Assembly: GCF_000284295.1 (NCBI RefSeq)
Contig: NC_017093.1
Span: 4,154,001 to 4,218,000 of the forward strand
DNA length: 64,000 nucleotides
Direction of reading: 5' to 3'
From: Actinoplanes missouriensis 431
GTDB taxonomy: Bacteria > Actinomycetota > Actinomycetes > Mycobacteriales > Micromonosporaceae
Part shown: piece by piece, positions 26,379-33,611 of the stretch
Numbering within the stretch: the first letter of the stretch is position 1
Layout of the letters: each line of letters starts with the position of its first letter
Made by a program: the position numbers and the translations under genes
Notes under the pieces: generated by a model
Told to the model about the DNA's origin: nothing
The model's database searches: none
Seen by the model: the letters and a program-made list of their open reading frames with translations, nothing else

Positions 26379-26939
26379 TCAGAACAGGCGGTCCAGCTGG
26401 GCGTCGAGGGCGGCCAGGGCCTGCTCGTCGGTGTACTGGCCGCCGAGCAGGTAGACGCCGAGGCCCTCCATCAGCGCGAGCAGGCCGGTCGCCGCCGCGG
26501 TGTCCGCGCCGGGGAGCAGGCTCGCCAGGAAGCCGACCATCCGGCCGGTGTCCTCGCGCAGCGCCGGCACGGCTGCCGGGCGGACCGCGGTGTAGGCCAG
26601 GAACGCGAGAGCCACCCGGCCGTCGGCGCGGGACTCCTCGCCGAGCGGGAGCAGGGTCGCGAGGAACGTGCGCAGCAGCAGCCGCGGCTCGGGATCCGGG
26701 CCGAGCGCGGCGAGGGCGGCGGTGACGCGGGCCTCGTTGCGGTCCTTCACCACGTCCATCGCGAACGTCATCATCTCGTCCTTGGTGCGGAAGTAGTGCT
26801 GCACCATGCCGGCCGAGACCCCGGCCTCGGCGGCCACGTGGCGCAGGCTCACCGCTTCCAGGCCCTGCTGGGCGGCGACCCGCATCAGCGCGTCGGCGAT
26901 CCGCGTGCGGCGCTCCCGATGGTCCACCTTCTTCGGCAT
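26379..26939 (-). CDS. TetR-family transcriptional regulator
   Basis: A 186-residue regulator with a clear helix-turn-helix in residues 10-58 (IADALMRVAAQQGLEAVSLRHVAAEAGVSAGMVQHYF pattern) and a TetR_C_6/BetI-like ligand domain ending in ALAALDAQLDRLF. It lies 13 bases after the PEP-utilising enzyme gene and 7 before the CHAT gene, all on the minus strand. A pair of palindromic sites in front of the PEP-utilising gene (29495-29548) is the obvious candidate operator, so this protein probably represses its own operon. Confidence 0.9.
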   Translation of the reverse strand: MPKKVDHRERRTRIADALMRVAAQQGLEAVSLRHVAAEAGVSAGMVQHYFRTKDEMMTFAMDVVKDRNEARVTAALAALGPDPEPRLLLRTFLATLLPLGEESRADGRVALAFLAYTAVRPAAVPALREDTGRMVGFLASLLPGADTAAATGLLALMEGLGVYLLGGQYTDEQALAALDAQLDRLF

Positions 26940-26952
26940 GGCAGCGATCGTG

Positions 26953-29484
26953 TCACGCCGCCGTGGTCACGCCGGTCCCGGCCGTGTCGCTGCGCGCCGT
27001 GCCCGGCTCGGCGGCGGCGGGCGTGACGGTGCCGGCCGCGCCGTCCACGGTGATCAGCTGCCCGTCGGTGATCAGGGTGGTGGCGTCCCGGACGCTGATC
27101 ACGGCGGGCAGGCCGTACTCGCGGGCCACCGTGGGCCCGTGCGCCATCACCGCGCCGGTCTCGCTGACCAGGGCGCCCGCGGTGAGGAAGAGCGGCGTCC
27201 AGGCCGGGTCGGTGGTGGACACGACGAGGATGTCGCCGGGCTCGATCCGGGCCTGTGCCGGATCGTGGACGATGCGAGCCGGCCCGGTCACCCGCCCGGG
27301 CGACGCGGCGACGCCCCGCAAGGATCCGGCGTCCCGCGCTGAGCCGGTGCCCCGCGCCCCTTCGCCGTCCGGCGCCGGGCCGGCGTCCCGCGACGCTTCG
27401 CCGTCCCGCGACGCTTCGCCGTCCCGCGGCGTGGCCGGGCCGGCCGTGGACCGGGCCAGGAGGGTCTCCACGTCGGTGCCGTCGGAGAGCAGCGCGGCCG
27501 GCACGTGCCGCCGCCGGGACTCGGCGCGGTGGGTGGCGCGGCGATCGGACGCCAGCGAGCGGTGGTCGGCGCCGGCCCGCACCGCCTCGGCGGCCTCGTC
27601 GAGGGTCAGGAACATGACGTCGGACGGCTCGCCGAGAAGTCCACGATCGACGAGGTCGGATCCGATCAGGAGCAACTGCCCGCGTACGGCCGACAAGCGG
27701 TACAGCCCGGCGAACTTGCCGTACTCCCGTAGCCCGGACAGCGCCCGTGCCCGGCGCAGCAGGAACACCGCCAGTGTGCCGCGGACCGGCCGCCGCCACC
27801 GGACCCGCCGGGACAGCTCGCGCAGGGCGGTCTCACCGGCCGCGGCGGCACGGGCGAACCGCACGTCCGGTGCCTGATCCGTGTCGGTCACGCGGAGGTA
27901 GTTCGCGATCGCCGCGAAGACCCCGGACGGGTCCTCGCTCCAGCGCGGGACGCCGAGGTCGGCCTCGGCGGGGCCGCGGTGGCCGTAGGTCGCCAGGAAC
28001 TCGTCGAGGCCGATGTCCGGCAGGTCGCCGATCCGGTGGCGGGCGGCCAGGTCGGCCGGTGACGACCCCAGCAGGAGGTCACGGTGAGCCGGTGCGGCGG
28101 ACCGGGCGAGCCGCCAGAGGGCGAGGTCCATCTCGATCGTCACGTTGTGCGGCACGCCGCCGAGCACGGTGTGGATCTCGGCCGGGGTGGCGACGCCCTT
28201 GAGCAGCTCGGCCGGGAGTGCGGCGGCGAGCAGCCCGGCCACGATGGGCCAGGTCAGGTCGTCCGCGGCCCTCGCGTCCGATGCGCCGGTGCCGGGCAGG
28301 TCCGCTCTGACGAAGGCGAGCCGGTCCTCGCTGGTCGTCACGCTGTCCGGAACGGCCGCGGCGAGGCGGAGCCGGTCGACGGCGTCGAGGACGCGCCGGC
28401 GGGCCGCGGCGGGACTGGTCAGGGCGCGGAGGATGCCGGTGACCGCGCGAAGACCCGTACCCAAGGCTGGTTTTGATTGTTGGTGTCGGGGTGCGGGAGC
28501 GGGGGCGAACCGGGGGTCGGCGAGGACGTGTTCCATGACGGCCTGGGCGCGCGGTCCGAAGTCGACGGCCATCATTTTGACCAGGCGTTTCCGGGCTGAG
28601 GGGTGGCGGGCCAGGTCGGAGAGGTCGCCGTAGAGGCGGCCGCCGATGTCGACGATCTCGGCCCGGACGCCGAGCGACGCCATCATCGCGGCGATCATCT
28701 GCTGGAGACCGGACATGCCCATCGGGGTGACCGGGCGCAGCATGCCCTGGACGTGACCGAATTCGACATAGATCCGGGGCTGCTTGCCGTCGCGCGGCGG
28801 CGGCGCCGGGAAGAGCGTGGTGATCGGCCGGGACTGGAGCAGCCACAGGGTGCCCTCGGCGTCGACGGCCCACTCGGCGTCCTGCGGCGACGCGAAACGC
28901 TCCTGGAGGCGGCGGCCGAGGGCGTGCAGCGGGGTGCCGCCGGCGGGGACGTGACGCTCGACTGGCGCGGTCCCGTCGACCACCCCGGCGCCGGGACCGT
29001 GCGCGGACTCGACGAGCATCGACGTGCGGCAGCCGGTGACCGGGTCGGCGGTGAAGAGCACGCCCGCCGTGGTGGCGGTGACCATCCGCTGCACGAGGAC
29101 CGCCATCGACGGCTCGGGGAGGTCGTGCGCCTCCCGGTAGGCGACCGCGCGCGGCGTGCGCACCGATTCCCAGCACCGGGCGATCGCCGCGAGCACACCG
29201 TCGAGATCGGTCACGTCCAGGACGGTGTCGTGCTGGCCGGCGAAGCTCGCGCCGGGCAGGTCCTCGGCGGTGGCGCTGGAGCGGACGGCGACCGGGCCGC
29301 CGCCGAGCCTCGCGTAGGCGGCGGCCACCTCGTCACGCGGGATCGTGCCCCGCCGGTACGCCGCGGTGGTGACCACGAAGCCGTCCGGCACGGTCTCCCC
29401 GGCGCGGATCAGCTCGCCGAGCACGGCCGCCTTGCCTCCGGCGAGGTCGCGCGAGGTGGCCTGAGCGAGCGGGACGACGAGCAT
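26953..29484 (-). CDS. PEP-utilising phosphotransferase (PEP synthase / rifampicin phosphotransferase-like)
   Basis: An 843-residue enzyme. An ATP-grasp PPDK-type domain fills residues 1-270 (GGKAAVLGELIRAGETVPDGFVVTT; RSSATAEDLPGASFAGQHDTVL; TADPVTGCRTSMLVESAHGPG), then a long central region, and a C-terminal swivelling His domain with TDPAWTPLFLTAGALVSETG and the phospho-carrier His in MAHGPTVAREYGLPAV near residue 779. The arrangement is that of rifampicin phosphotransferase and PEP synthase, which move a phosphate from ATP via the His to a small acceptor. A charged low-complexity insertion (repeated RDGEAS) lies near 700-745. There is no rifamycin-associated element upstream, so the acceptor may not be rifamycin. 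GGAGG sits 6 bases before the ATG. Confidence 0.85.
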   Translation of the reverse strand: MLVVPLAQATSRDLAGGKAAVLGELIRAGETVPDGFVVTTAAYRRGTIPRDEVAAAYARLGGGPVAVRSSATAEDLPGASFAGQHDTVLDVTDLDGVLAAIARCWESVRTPRAVAYREAHDLPEPSMAVLVQRMVTATTAGVLFTADPVTGCRTSMLVESAHGPGAGVVDGTAPVERHVPAGGTPLHALGRRLQERFASPQDAEWAVDAEGTLWLLQSRPITTLFPAPPPRDGKQPRIYVEFGHVQGMLRPVTPMGMSGLQQMIAAMMASLGVRAEIVDIGGRLYGDLSDLARHPSARKRLVKMMAVDFGPRAQAVMEHVLADPRFAPAPAPRHQQSKPALGTGLRAVTGILRALTSPAAARRRVLDAVDRLRLAAAVPDSVTTSEDRLAFVRADLPGTGASDARAADDLTWPIVAGLLAAALPAELLKGVATPAEIHTVLGGVPHNVTIEMDLALWRLARSAAPAHRDLLLGSSPADLAARHRIGDLPDIGLDEFLATYGHRGPAEADLGVPRWSEDPSGVFAAIANYLRVTDTDQAPDVRFARAAAAGETALRELSRRVRWRRPVRGTLAVFLLRRARALSGLREYGKFAGLYRLSAVRGQLLLIGSDLVDRGLLGEPSDVMFLTLDEAAEAVRAGADHRSLASDRRATHRAESRRRHVPAALLSDGTDVETLLARSTAGPATPRDGEASRDGEASRDAGPAPDGEGARGTGSARDAGSLRGVAASPGRVTGPARIVHDPAQARIEPGDILVVSTTDPAWTPLFLTAGALVSETGAVMAHGPTVAREYGLPAVISVRDATTLITDGQLITVDGAAGTVTPAAAEPGTARSDTAGTGVTTAA

Positions 29485-29494
29485 GACAAGCCTC

Positions 29495-29548
29495 CAATAC
29501 GACTGTATTGCCAAACACCGTAGCGGGTTAGGCAATACAGTCGCAATG
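29495..29548. promoter_or_regulatory. double palindromic operator before the PEP-utilising enzyme gene
   Basis: CAATAC-GACT-GTATTG (29495-29510) is a perfect 6+4+6 palindrome. In addition GACTGTATTGCC (29501-29512) is exactly reverse-complemented at 29531-29542 (GGCAATACAGTC), an uninterrupted 12-base arm pair, and the right copy continues as CAATAC-AGTC-GCAATG, a degraded second palindrome. The DNA is visibly more AT-rich than its surroundings. The layout of two TetR-length sites about 38 bases apart, ending 10 bases before the start codon, fits binding by the TetR encoded two genes downstream. The 12-base arms could also act as the terminator of the M20 peptidase gene. Confidence 0.68.
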
Positions 29549-29557
29549 GATAAGCGG

Positions 29558-30823
29558 TCAGAGGTGCGCGGCGCACCGGCGGACGGCGAGAACCGCCAGG
29601 GTGCGGGTGGTCCGGATCAACTCGTCGATGTCGACCTGCTCGCGCGGCGCGTGCGCGAACCGGACGTCGCCGGGTCCGTAGTGCAGGGTGGGGATGCCGC
29701 CGAGGCCGCTGTAGAGGCGCAGGTCGCTGCCGTACGGCGCGGCCGTCGCCGCCACCTCGCGGCCCTCCGCCGACCGGATCGCGCCGGCCACCTCGGTGAC
29801 CAGCGGATGCGCCGGATCGATGCGCCCGCTGGCGAACTGCCCGCCCGGCCAGCTCACCGCGACCGGGTGATCGCGCAGCCACGGGTCGCGGCCGCAGGCC
29901 TCGGCGACGGCGCGCTCCAGGGCGGCCCGGGCCTGCTCCGGCGGCTCACCGAGCCGGACGCCGAGGCGGCCCTCCGCGACCAGCAGGTCGGGGACGCTGC
30001 TCGCCCAGTCGCCGGCCCGCAGGGTGCCGATCGAGATCGGGTACGGCAGCGGGTTGCCGTCGAAGACCGGGTCCGGATTCGCGTTCCGCTCCCGCTCCAG
30101 CGCGGCGATCGCGGCGTGCACCGGCAGGAACGCGTCGATCGCGCTGTGCCCGGCGAGCCGGGTGCTGCCGTGCGCCGCCCGGCCCGGCACCCGCAGCGCG
30201 AAGGTGAGCGCGCCGGCGTTCGCGACCACGATGTTCCCGCTGGTCGGCTCGGTGAGCACGGCCGCCTCGGCGCGGTGCCCGCGCAGCATCGTGGCGAACG
30301 CGCCGAGCCCGCCGTCCTCCTCGCTGACCACGGTGTGCACGCCGAACGGCCTCTCCAGGGTCACGCCGGCGGCGACCAGCGCGCGGGCGACGGCGAGGTT
30401 CGCGACCACGCCGGCCTTCATGTCGCAGGCTCCCCGGCCGTGCACCGCGCCGTGGCGGATCGTGCCGCTCCACGGGTCGCGGTCGTCCCACTTGTCCAGG
30501 TCACCGGTCGGAACCACGTCGACGTGACCCTGCAGGACGAGCGCGGGCACACCGGCCGGGCCGAGGGTGGCGGCCACCCCGTACCCCTCGGTCCGGGGCG
30601 CCTCGGTGCCCGGATGGCCCGGGTGGGCGGCGAGCCCGGCCAGGTCCAGCTTCCACGTGTCGACGTCGAAGCCGAGCGCGGACAGCTGACCGGCGTGCCA
30701 GTGCTGCAGCTCGGACTCGGCGTCGGTGCCCGTCACGCTGGGCACCCGGATCATCCGGACCAGGTCGGTGACCAGGGATTGTTCGTCGATGGCGCCGACC
30801 ACGCGGCTCTCGATGGTGTTCAC
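29558..30823 (-). CDS. M20-family metallopeptidase (ArgE/DapE-like deacylase)
   Basis: A 421-residue zinc hydrolase starting at GTG. It shows the M20 motifs LQGHVDVVPTGD near residue 94 (first metal His and Asp), GRGACDMKAGVVANLAVARAL near 130, VVSEEDGGLGAF near 164 (general-base Glu pair), the dimerisation insert with VPGRAAHGSTRLAGHSAIDAF, and PYGSDLRLYSGLGGIPTLHYGPGDVRFAHAPRE near 370. This is the ArgE/DapE/CPG2 group, which removes acyl or peptidyl groups; arginine or lysine genes are not nearby, so a true biosynthetic role is unlikely. The open frame runs on upstream into the AraC gene on the other strand, which is rejected. Confidence 0.9.
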   Translation of the reverse strand: MNTIESRVVGAIDEQSLVTDLVRMIRVPSVTGTDAESELQHWHAGQLSALGFDVDTWKLDLAGLAAHPGHPGTEAPRTEGYGVAATLGPAGVPALVLQGHVDVVPTGDLDKWDDRDPWSGTIRHGAVHGRGACDMKAGVVANLAVARALVAAGVTLERPFGVHTVVSEEDGGLGAFATMLRGHRAEAAVLTEPTSGNIVVANAGALTFALRVPGRAAHGSTRLAGHSAIDAFLPVHAAIAALERERNANPDPVFDGNPLPYPISIGTLRAGDWASSVPDLLVAEGRLGVRLGEPPEQARAALERAVAEACGRDPWLRDHPVAVSWPGGQFASGRIDPAHPLVTEVAGAIRSAEGREVAATAAPYGSDLRLYSGLGGIPTLHYGPGDVRFAHAPREQVDIDELIRTTRTLAVLAVRRCAAHL

Positions 30824-30991
30824 GGCGCTGACGGTATCCCGTTCCCGGCTGAACGATTCGACCAGCGCCGATACGGCCGGCGGGCCCGCGATCACGAAGT
30901 CCGAGCCGGACCGGCATGATCGGATCGGTCCGCTGCGGTCGGGCGGGAGCGGGGCGCTTCCGGCGAGGCTGGTGGTCGAAGGGAGGCCGGG

Positions 30992-31852
30992 ATGATCGCG
31001 GCACTCAACCGGATCGTCGACCTCGTCGAGGACGGCGACGTCGACCTCGCCGCGGTGGCGCGGTCGGCCGGCACCACCGAGTACCACCTGCGCCGAATGT
31101 TCTCGTCGCTCGCCGGCATGCCGTTGTCGGAGTACGCGCGGCGGCGCCGGATGACCGTGGCGGCCGCCGACGTGATCCGCGCCGAGGACGACCTGCTGAC
31201 CATCGCGGTGCGGCACGGGTACACCTCGGCCGAGGCGTTCGGCCGGGCGTTCCGGGCGGTGCACGGCGCCGGACCCGGTGAGGTACGCCGGGACGGCGGC
31301 CCCCTTCGTACACAACCGCAGATCAGGTTCCGCCTGACCGTTGAAGGGAGCACCCCCATGGACACCCGCCTCACCGACCGCCCCGCGTTTCGCCTGGTCG
31401 GGCACGCCACCCGCGTGCCGCTGATCCACGAGGGCGTCAATCCGCACATCCAGCAGCACGTCGCCGCGATCCCCGCCGAGGAGCACGGGCGCCTCAAGAG
31501 TCTCGGCGACACCGAGCCGGACGGGATCCTGGCGGTCACCGACGGCATCGAGCAGGAGTCGCCGGAGGGCAGCGAGCTCACCTACCTGCACGGGGTCGCG
31601 CTGTCGAGCGCCGCCGCCGTGCCGGACGACCTCGACGTGATCGAGGCGCCGGCCGGGCGCTGGGCGGTGTTCCGCAGCAGCGGGCCGTACCCGCAGACCC
31701 TGCAGGAGACGTGGGCGGCGACCGCGACCGAGTGGTTCCCGTCCAACCCGTGGCGGATGCGGCCCGGTCCGTCGATCGTCAGCGTGCTCGATCGGGCCGC
31801 GGACCTCAGCACCGCGACCTGCGAACTCTGGCTGCCGGTCGAGCCCGCCTGA
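30992..31852 (+). CDS. AraC-type regulator with GyrI-like effector domain
   Basis: A 286-residue regulator. Residues 1-100 are a two-HTH AraC DNA-binding domain (DVDLAAVARSAGTTEYHLRRMFSS; LLTIAVRHGYTSAEAFGRAFR), and residues 115-285 form a GyrI-like/bacterial-integron-like small-molecule-binding domain (RLVGHATRVPLIHEGVN; ELTYLHGVALSS; PAGRWAVFRSSGPYPQTLQETW; CELWLPVEP). Regulators of this Rob/SoxS-plus-GyrI type respond to hydrophobic or drug-like ligands. AAGGGAGG precedes the ATG by about 5 bases. The stop codon is only 5 bases from the convergent NicO gene's stop. Confidence 0.9.
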   Translation: MIAALNRIVDLVEDGDVDLAAVARSAGTTEYHLRRMFSSLAGMPLSEYARRRRMTVAAADVIRAEDDLLTIAVRHGYTSAEAFGRAFRAVHGAGPGEVRRDGGPLRTQPQIRFRLTVEGSTPMDTRLTDRPAFRLVGHATRVPLIHEGVNPHIQQHVAAIPAEEHGRLKSLGDTEPDGILAVTDGIEQESPEGSELTYLHGVALSSAAAVPDDLDVIEAPAGRWAVFRSSGPYPQTLQETWAATATEWFPSNPWRMRPGPSIVSVLDRAADLSTATCELWLPVEPA

Positions 31853-31864
31853 GCTAGCTAGCTC
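31851..31864. terminator. 14-bp palindrome spanning two convergent stop codons
   Basis: GAGCTAGCTAGCTC is a perfect palindrome that contains the end of the AraC stop (TGA) and the complete TAG stop of the opposing NicO gene. It also holds two copies of the generally rare CTAG. It may help end both transcripts, but it is short for a terminator. Confidence 0.35.
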
Positions 31865-32640
31865 AGCGCGGTCAGATGGACGGCGGCGACGGTGACCAGG
31901 CCGGCGCCGAAGAGGGTGACGCCGCTCGCCGCGAGCACCGGCGTCACCCTCGACGCCCGGGAGAGCAATGCGTGGGTACGGGCGTTGCGGGTGACCAGCG
32001 AGCTTCCCGCGACAGCCAGCACTCCGACGCCGAACAGCACCACGGCCATGCCGGCGCCGAACGTCAGCACGAGCAGCAGGGCGAACCCGGCGCGGCCGAG
32101 GAACAGCCCGGTGGCGAGCACGAGGAACGCGGCCGGCGACGGGGTGAGCCCGCCGGAGATCCCGAGAAGCAGCAGGCCGGGCCGGCTCGTGTGGCCGTGG
32201 TCGTGGCTGTGGCTGTGGCTGTGGCTGTGGCTGTGGTCGTGGGAGTGGCTGTGGCTGTGGTCGTGGGAGTGGCTGTGGCTGTGCCCGTGCAGGTGGCGGC
32301 GCAGCATCCAGACGCCGGTGCCCAGGATGAGCACCCCGGCCGCGACCTGCAGCCACGTCGTCAGCGTCTCCATCCGGATCACGTCGGAGAGCGACAGGAA
32401 CGTCCACGCCAGGCCGATCACCAGCACCGAGAACGTGTGCATGGCGGCCACCGAGCCGCCCAGCCAGGCCGCGTCCCGGATGCGGCCACGGGAGCCCGCC
32501 AGGTACGCGGCGGCCAGGGTCTTGCCGTGACCGGGAGTGACCGCGTGCCACGCACCGGCCAGGAAGGCGAAGAGGAACGCCAGGGGAGTGATGCCGGGAG
32601 CCTGGATCAGGTCCTGCATCCGGTCGGCGAAGGAGTTCAC
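31858..32640 (-). CDS. NicO-type nickel/cobalt exporter with His-rich loop
   Basis: A 260-residue membrane protein with six helices. The first helix pair carries FLFAFLAGAWHAVTPGHGKTLAAAYL (the HxxxxHG metal-binding pattern of the NiCoT/RcnA/NicO family). The central cytoplasmic or periplasmic loop holds about 30 residues of alternating His with Ser and Asp, encoded by GTGGCTGTGGCT-like DNA repeats at 32195-32285. The second half has TPSPAAFLVLATGLFLGRAGFALLLVLTFGAGMA. RcnA-like proteins export Ni2+ and Co2+. The GTG start at 32640 overlaps the stop of the secreted partner gene as GTGA, and a long upstream extension of this frame is rejected as antisense shadow. Confidence 0.86.
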   Translation of the reverse strand: MNSFADRMQDLIQAPGITPLAFLFAFLAGAWHAVTPGHGKTLAAAYLAGSRGRIRDAAWLGGSVAAMHTFSVLVIGLAWTFLSLSDVIRMETLTTWLQVAAGVLILGTGVWMLRRHLHGHSHSHSHDHSHSHSHDHSHSHSHSHSHDHGHTSRPGLLLLGISGGLTPSPAAFLVLATGLFLGRAGFALLLVLTFGAGMAVVLFGVGVLAVAGSSLVTRNARTHALLSRASRVTPVLAASGVTLFGAGLVTVAAVHLTALS

Positions 32641-33362
32641 GCCGCCACCCGCCGGGCCGCTGCCGCTCGCTGGGCCGCTGCCGCTGGCCGGGCCGCCGTC
32701 ACTCGCCGGGCCGCTGCCGCTCGCCGGGCCAGGAGGGCTACGAGAAGCAGGATCACGAGGCCGCCGAGGACCGCGCCGATCTGCAGCAGCGCGCTGCCGC
32801 TGCCGGGCGGGTCGCCGACGAGCGTCCAGTCGTGGGTGTCGTGACCGTTCTCGTACACCGTGCGCTGCCCGCTCGGACCGGTCGCCAGGGTGCGGTACGC
32901 CGGGTTGAGGTCGGTGAGCATCCGGACCGCGACGGTGGCCGTGCGGACCGGGGCCGGGCAGGCGAAGTCGACTGTCGCGCCCTTCAGGGCGAGGGCGCGG
33001 ACCGGCTGGACGGTTCCGGAGCACGGCGTGGCGCCGGTGGTGACGGTGATCCGGTCCAGCAGGTAACCGGTGAACGCGGGCGAGGAGCCGACCTCACCGG
33101 CATCGGTGTAGCGGTAGTCGACCGTACCGTCGGATCGTGCTCGGTTTTTGCCGATGACGTCCAGGGACATGCCGAGCACGGTGAGGTCGTCGGGGCCGCC
33201 GACGCGCCACCGGACGCTGACGACGTCGGGGCGACGGGCGTCGTGGGTGATCGCCACGGTCTGCGGATCGCCGAACGGGTGCGCGGATGCCGGGCTGGGG
33301 ACGAGCGCCGCGATCCCGGCGACGGTCAGCGTCACCAGGGCGCGGTGGGAAAGGGACGACAC
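32637..33362 (-). CDS. secreted, membrane-anchored partner of the NicO exporter
   Basis: A 241-residue protein with an N-terminal signal peptide (VTLTVAGIAALVPSPASA), an extracellular beta-rich domain of about 155 residues that begins HPFGDPQTVAITHDA and contains two Cys, and a C-terminal membrane helix near 195-212 followed by a strongly basic Ala/Arg tail. Genes of this layout often precede NicO/HoxN-like exporters in actinobacteria and may deliver or sense metal at the outer face. The basic tail is coded by a short internal repeat. The GTG start at 33362 directly abuts the iteron array. Confidence 0.78.
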   Translation of the reverse strand: MSSLSHRALVTLTVAGIAALVPSPASAHPFGDPQTVAITHDARRPDVVSVRWRVGGPDDLTVLGMSLDVIGKNRARSDGTVDYRYTDAGEVGSSPAFTGYLLDRITVTTGATPCSGTVQPVRALALKGATVDFACPAPVRTATVAVRMLTDLNPAYRTLATGPSGQRTVYENGHDTHDWTLVGDPPGSGSALLQIGAVLGGLVILLLVALLARRAAAARRVTAARPAAAAQRAAAARRVAA

Positions 33363-33382
33363 GGGAACTCGCTTCGGTGCTG

Positions 33383-33497
33383 ATGAACTGCGGTGCGGGG
33401 TGAACTGCGGTGCGGGTGAACTGTGGTGCGGGTGAACTGTGGTGCGGGTGAACTGTGGTGCGGGTGAACTGTGGTGCTGATGAACTGCGGTGCGGCG
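33383..33497. repeat. seven-copy 16-bp iteron array upstream of the metal-exporter operon
   Basis: The core TGAACTG occurs at 33384, 33401, 33417, 33433, 33449, 33465 and 33481, thus every 16 bases (one gap of 17). The full unit is GTGAACTGTGGTGCGG; the two left copies and the rightmost copy read TGAACTGCGG instead of TGAACTGTGG. The array starts 21 bases upstream of the secreted partner's GTG. Regular spacing of 16-17 is less than two helical turns, so alternating copies face different sides of the helix. It could be a multi-site operator, or simply an expanding repeat. Confidence 0.9.
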
Positions 33498-33611
33498 GAA
33501 GTCTCCGCGCCGAAGATGATCAACAAGCGGCCGCGGGGTTAACGGTTACCAACTGTGACGAACCTCCTTCGCCCCTGAACGGCGGCGATCTTGATCATTA
33601 GCCTGGTTGGG

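Noticed and set aside
26953..29484. Naming the PEP-utilising enzyme as a certain rifampicin phosphotransferase (rph)
   Set aside because: Domain plan agrees, but no rifamycin-associated element precedes it and the acceptor-binding region could not be matched; kept as family-level call.
29558..32551. A 997-codon fusion of an M20 peptidase with a long N-terminal extension
   Set aside because: The extension is antisense to the AraC/GyrI and NicO region and low in complexity; the M20 homology begins at GTG 30823.
33383..33497. CRISPR-like array
   Set aside because: The units are contiguous (16-17 bases) without spacers, and there are no cas genes.
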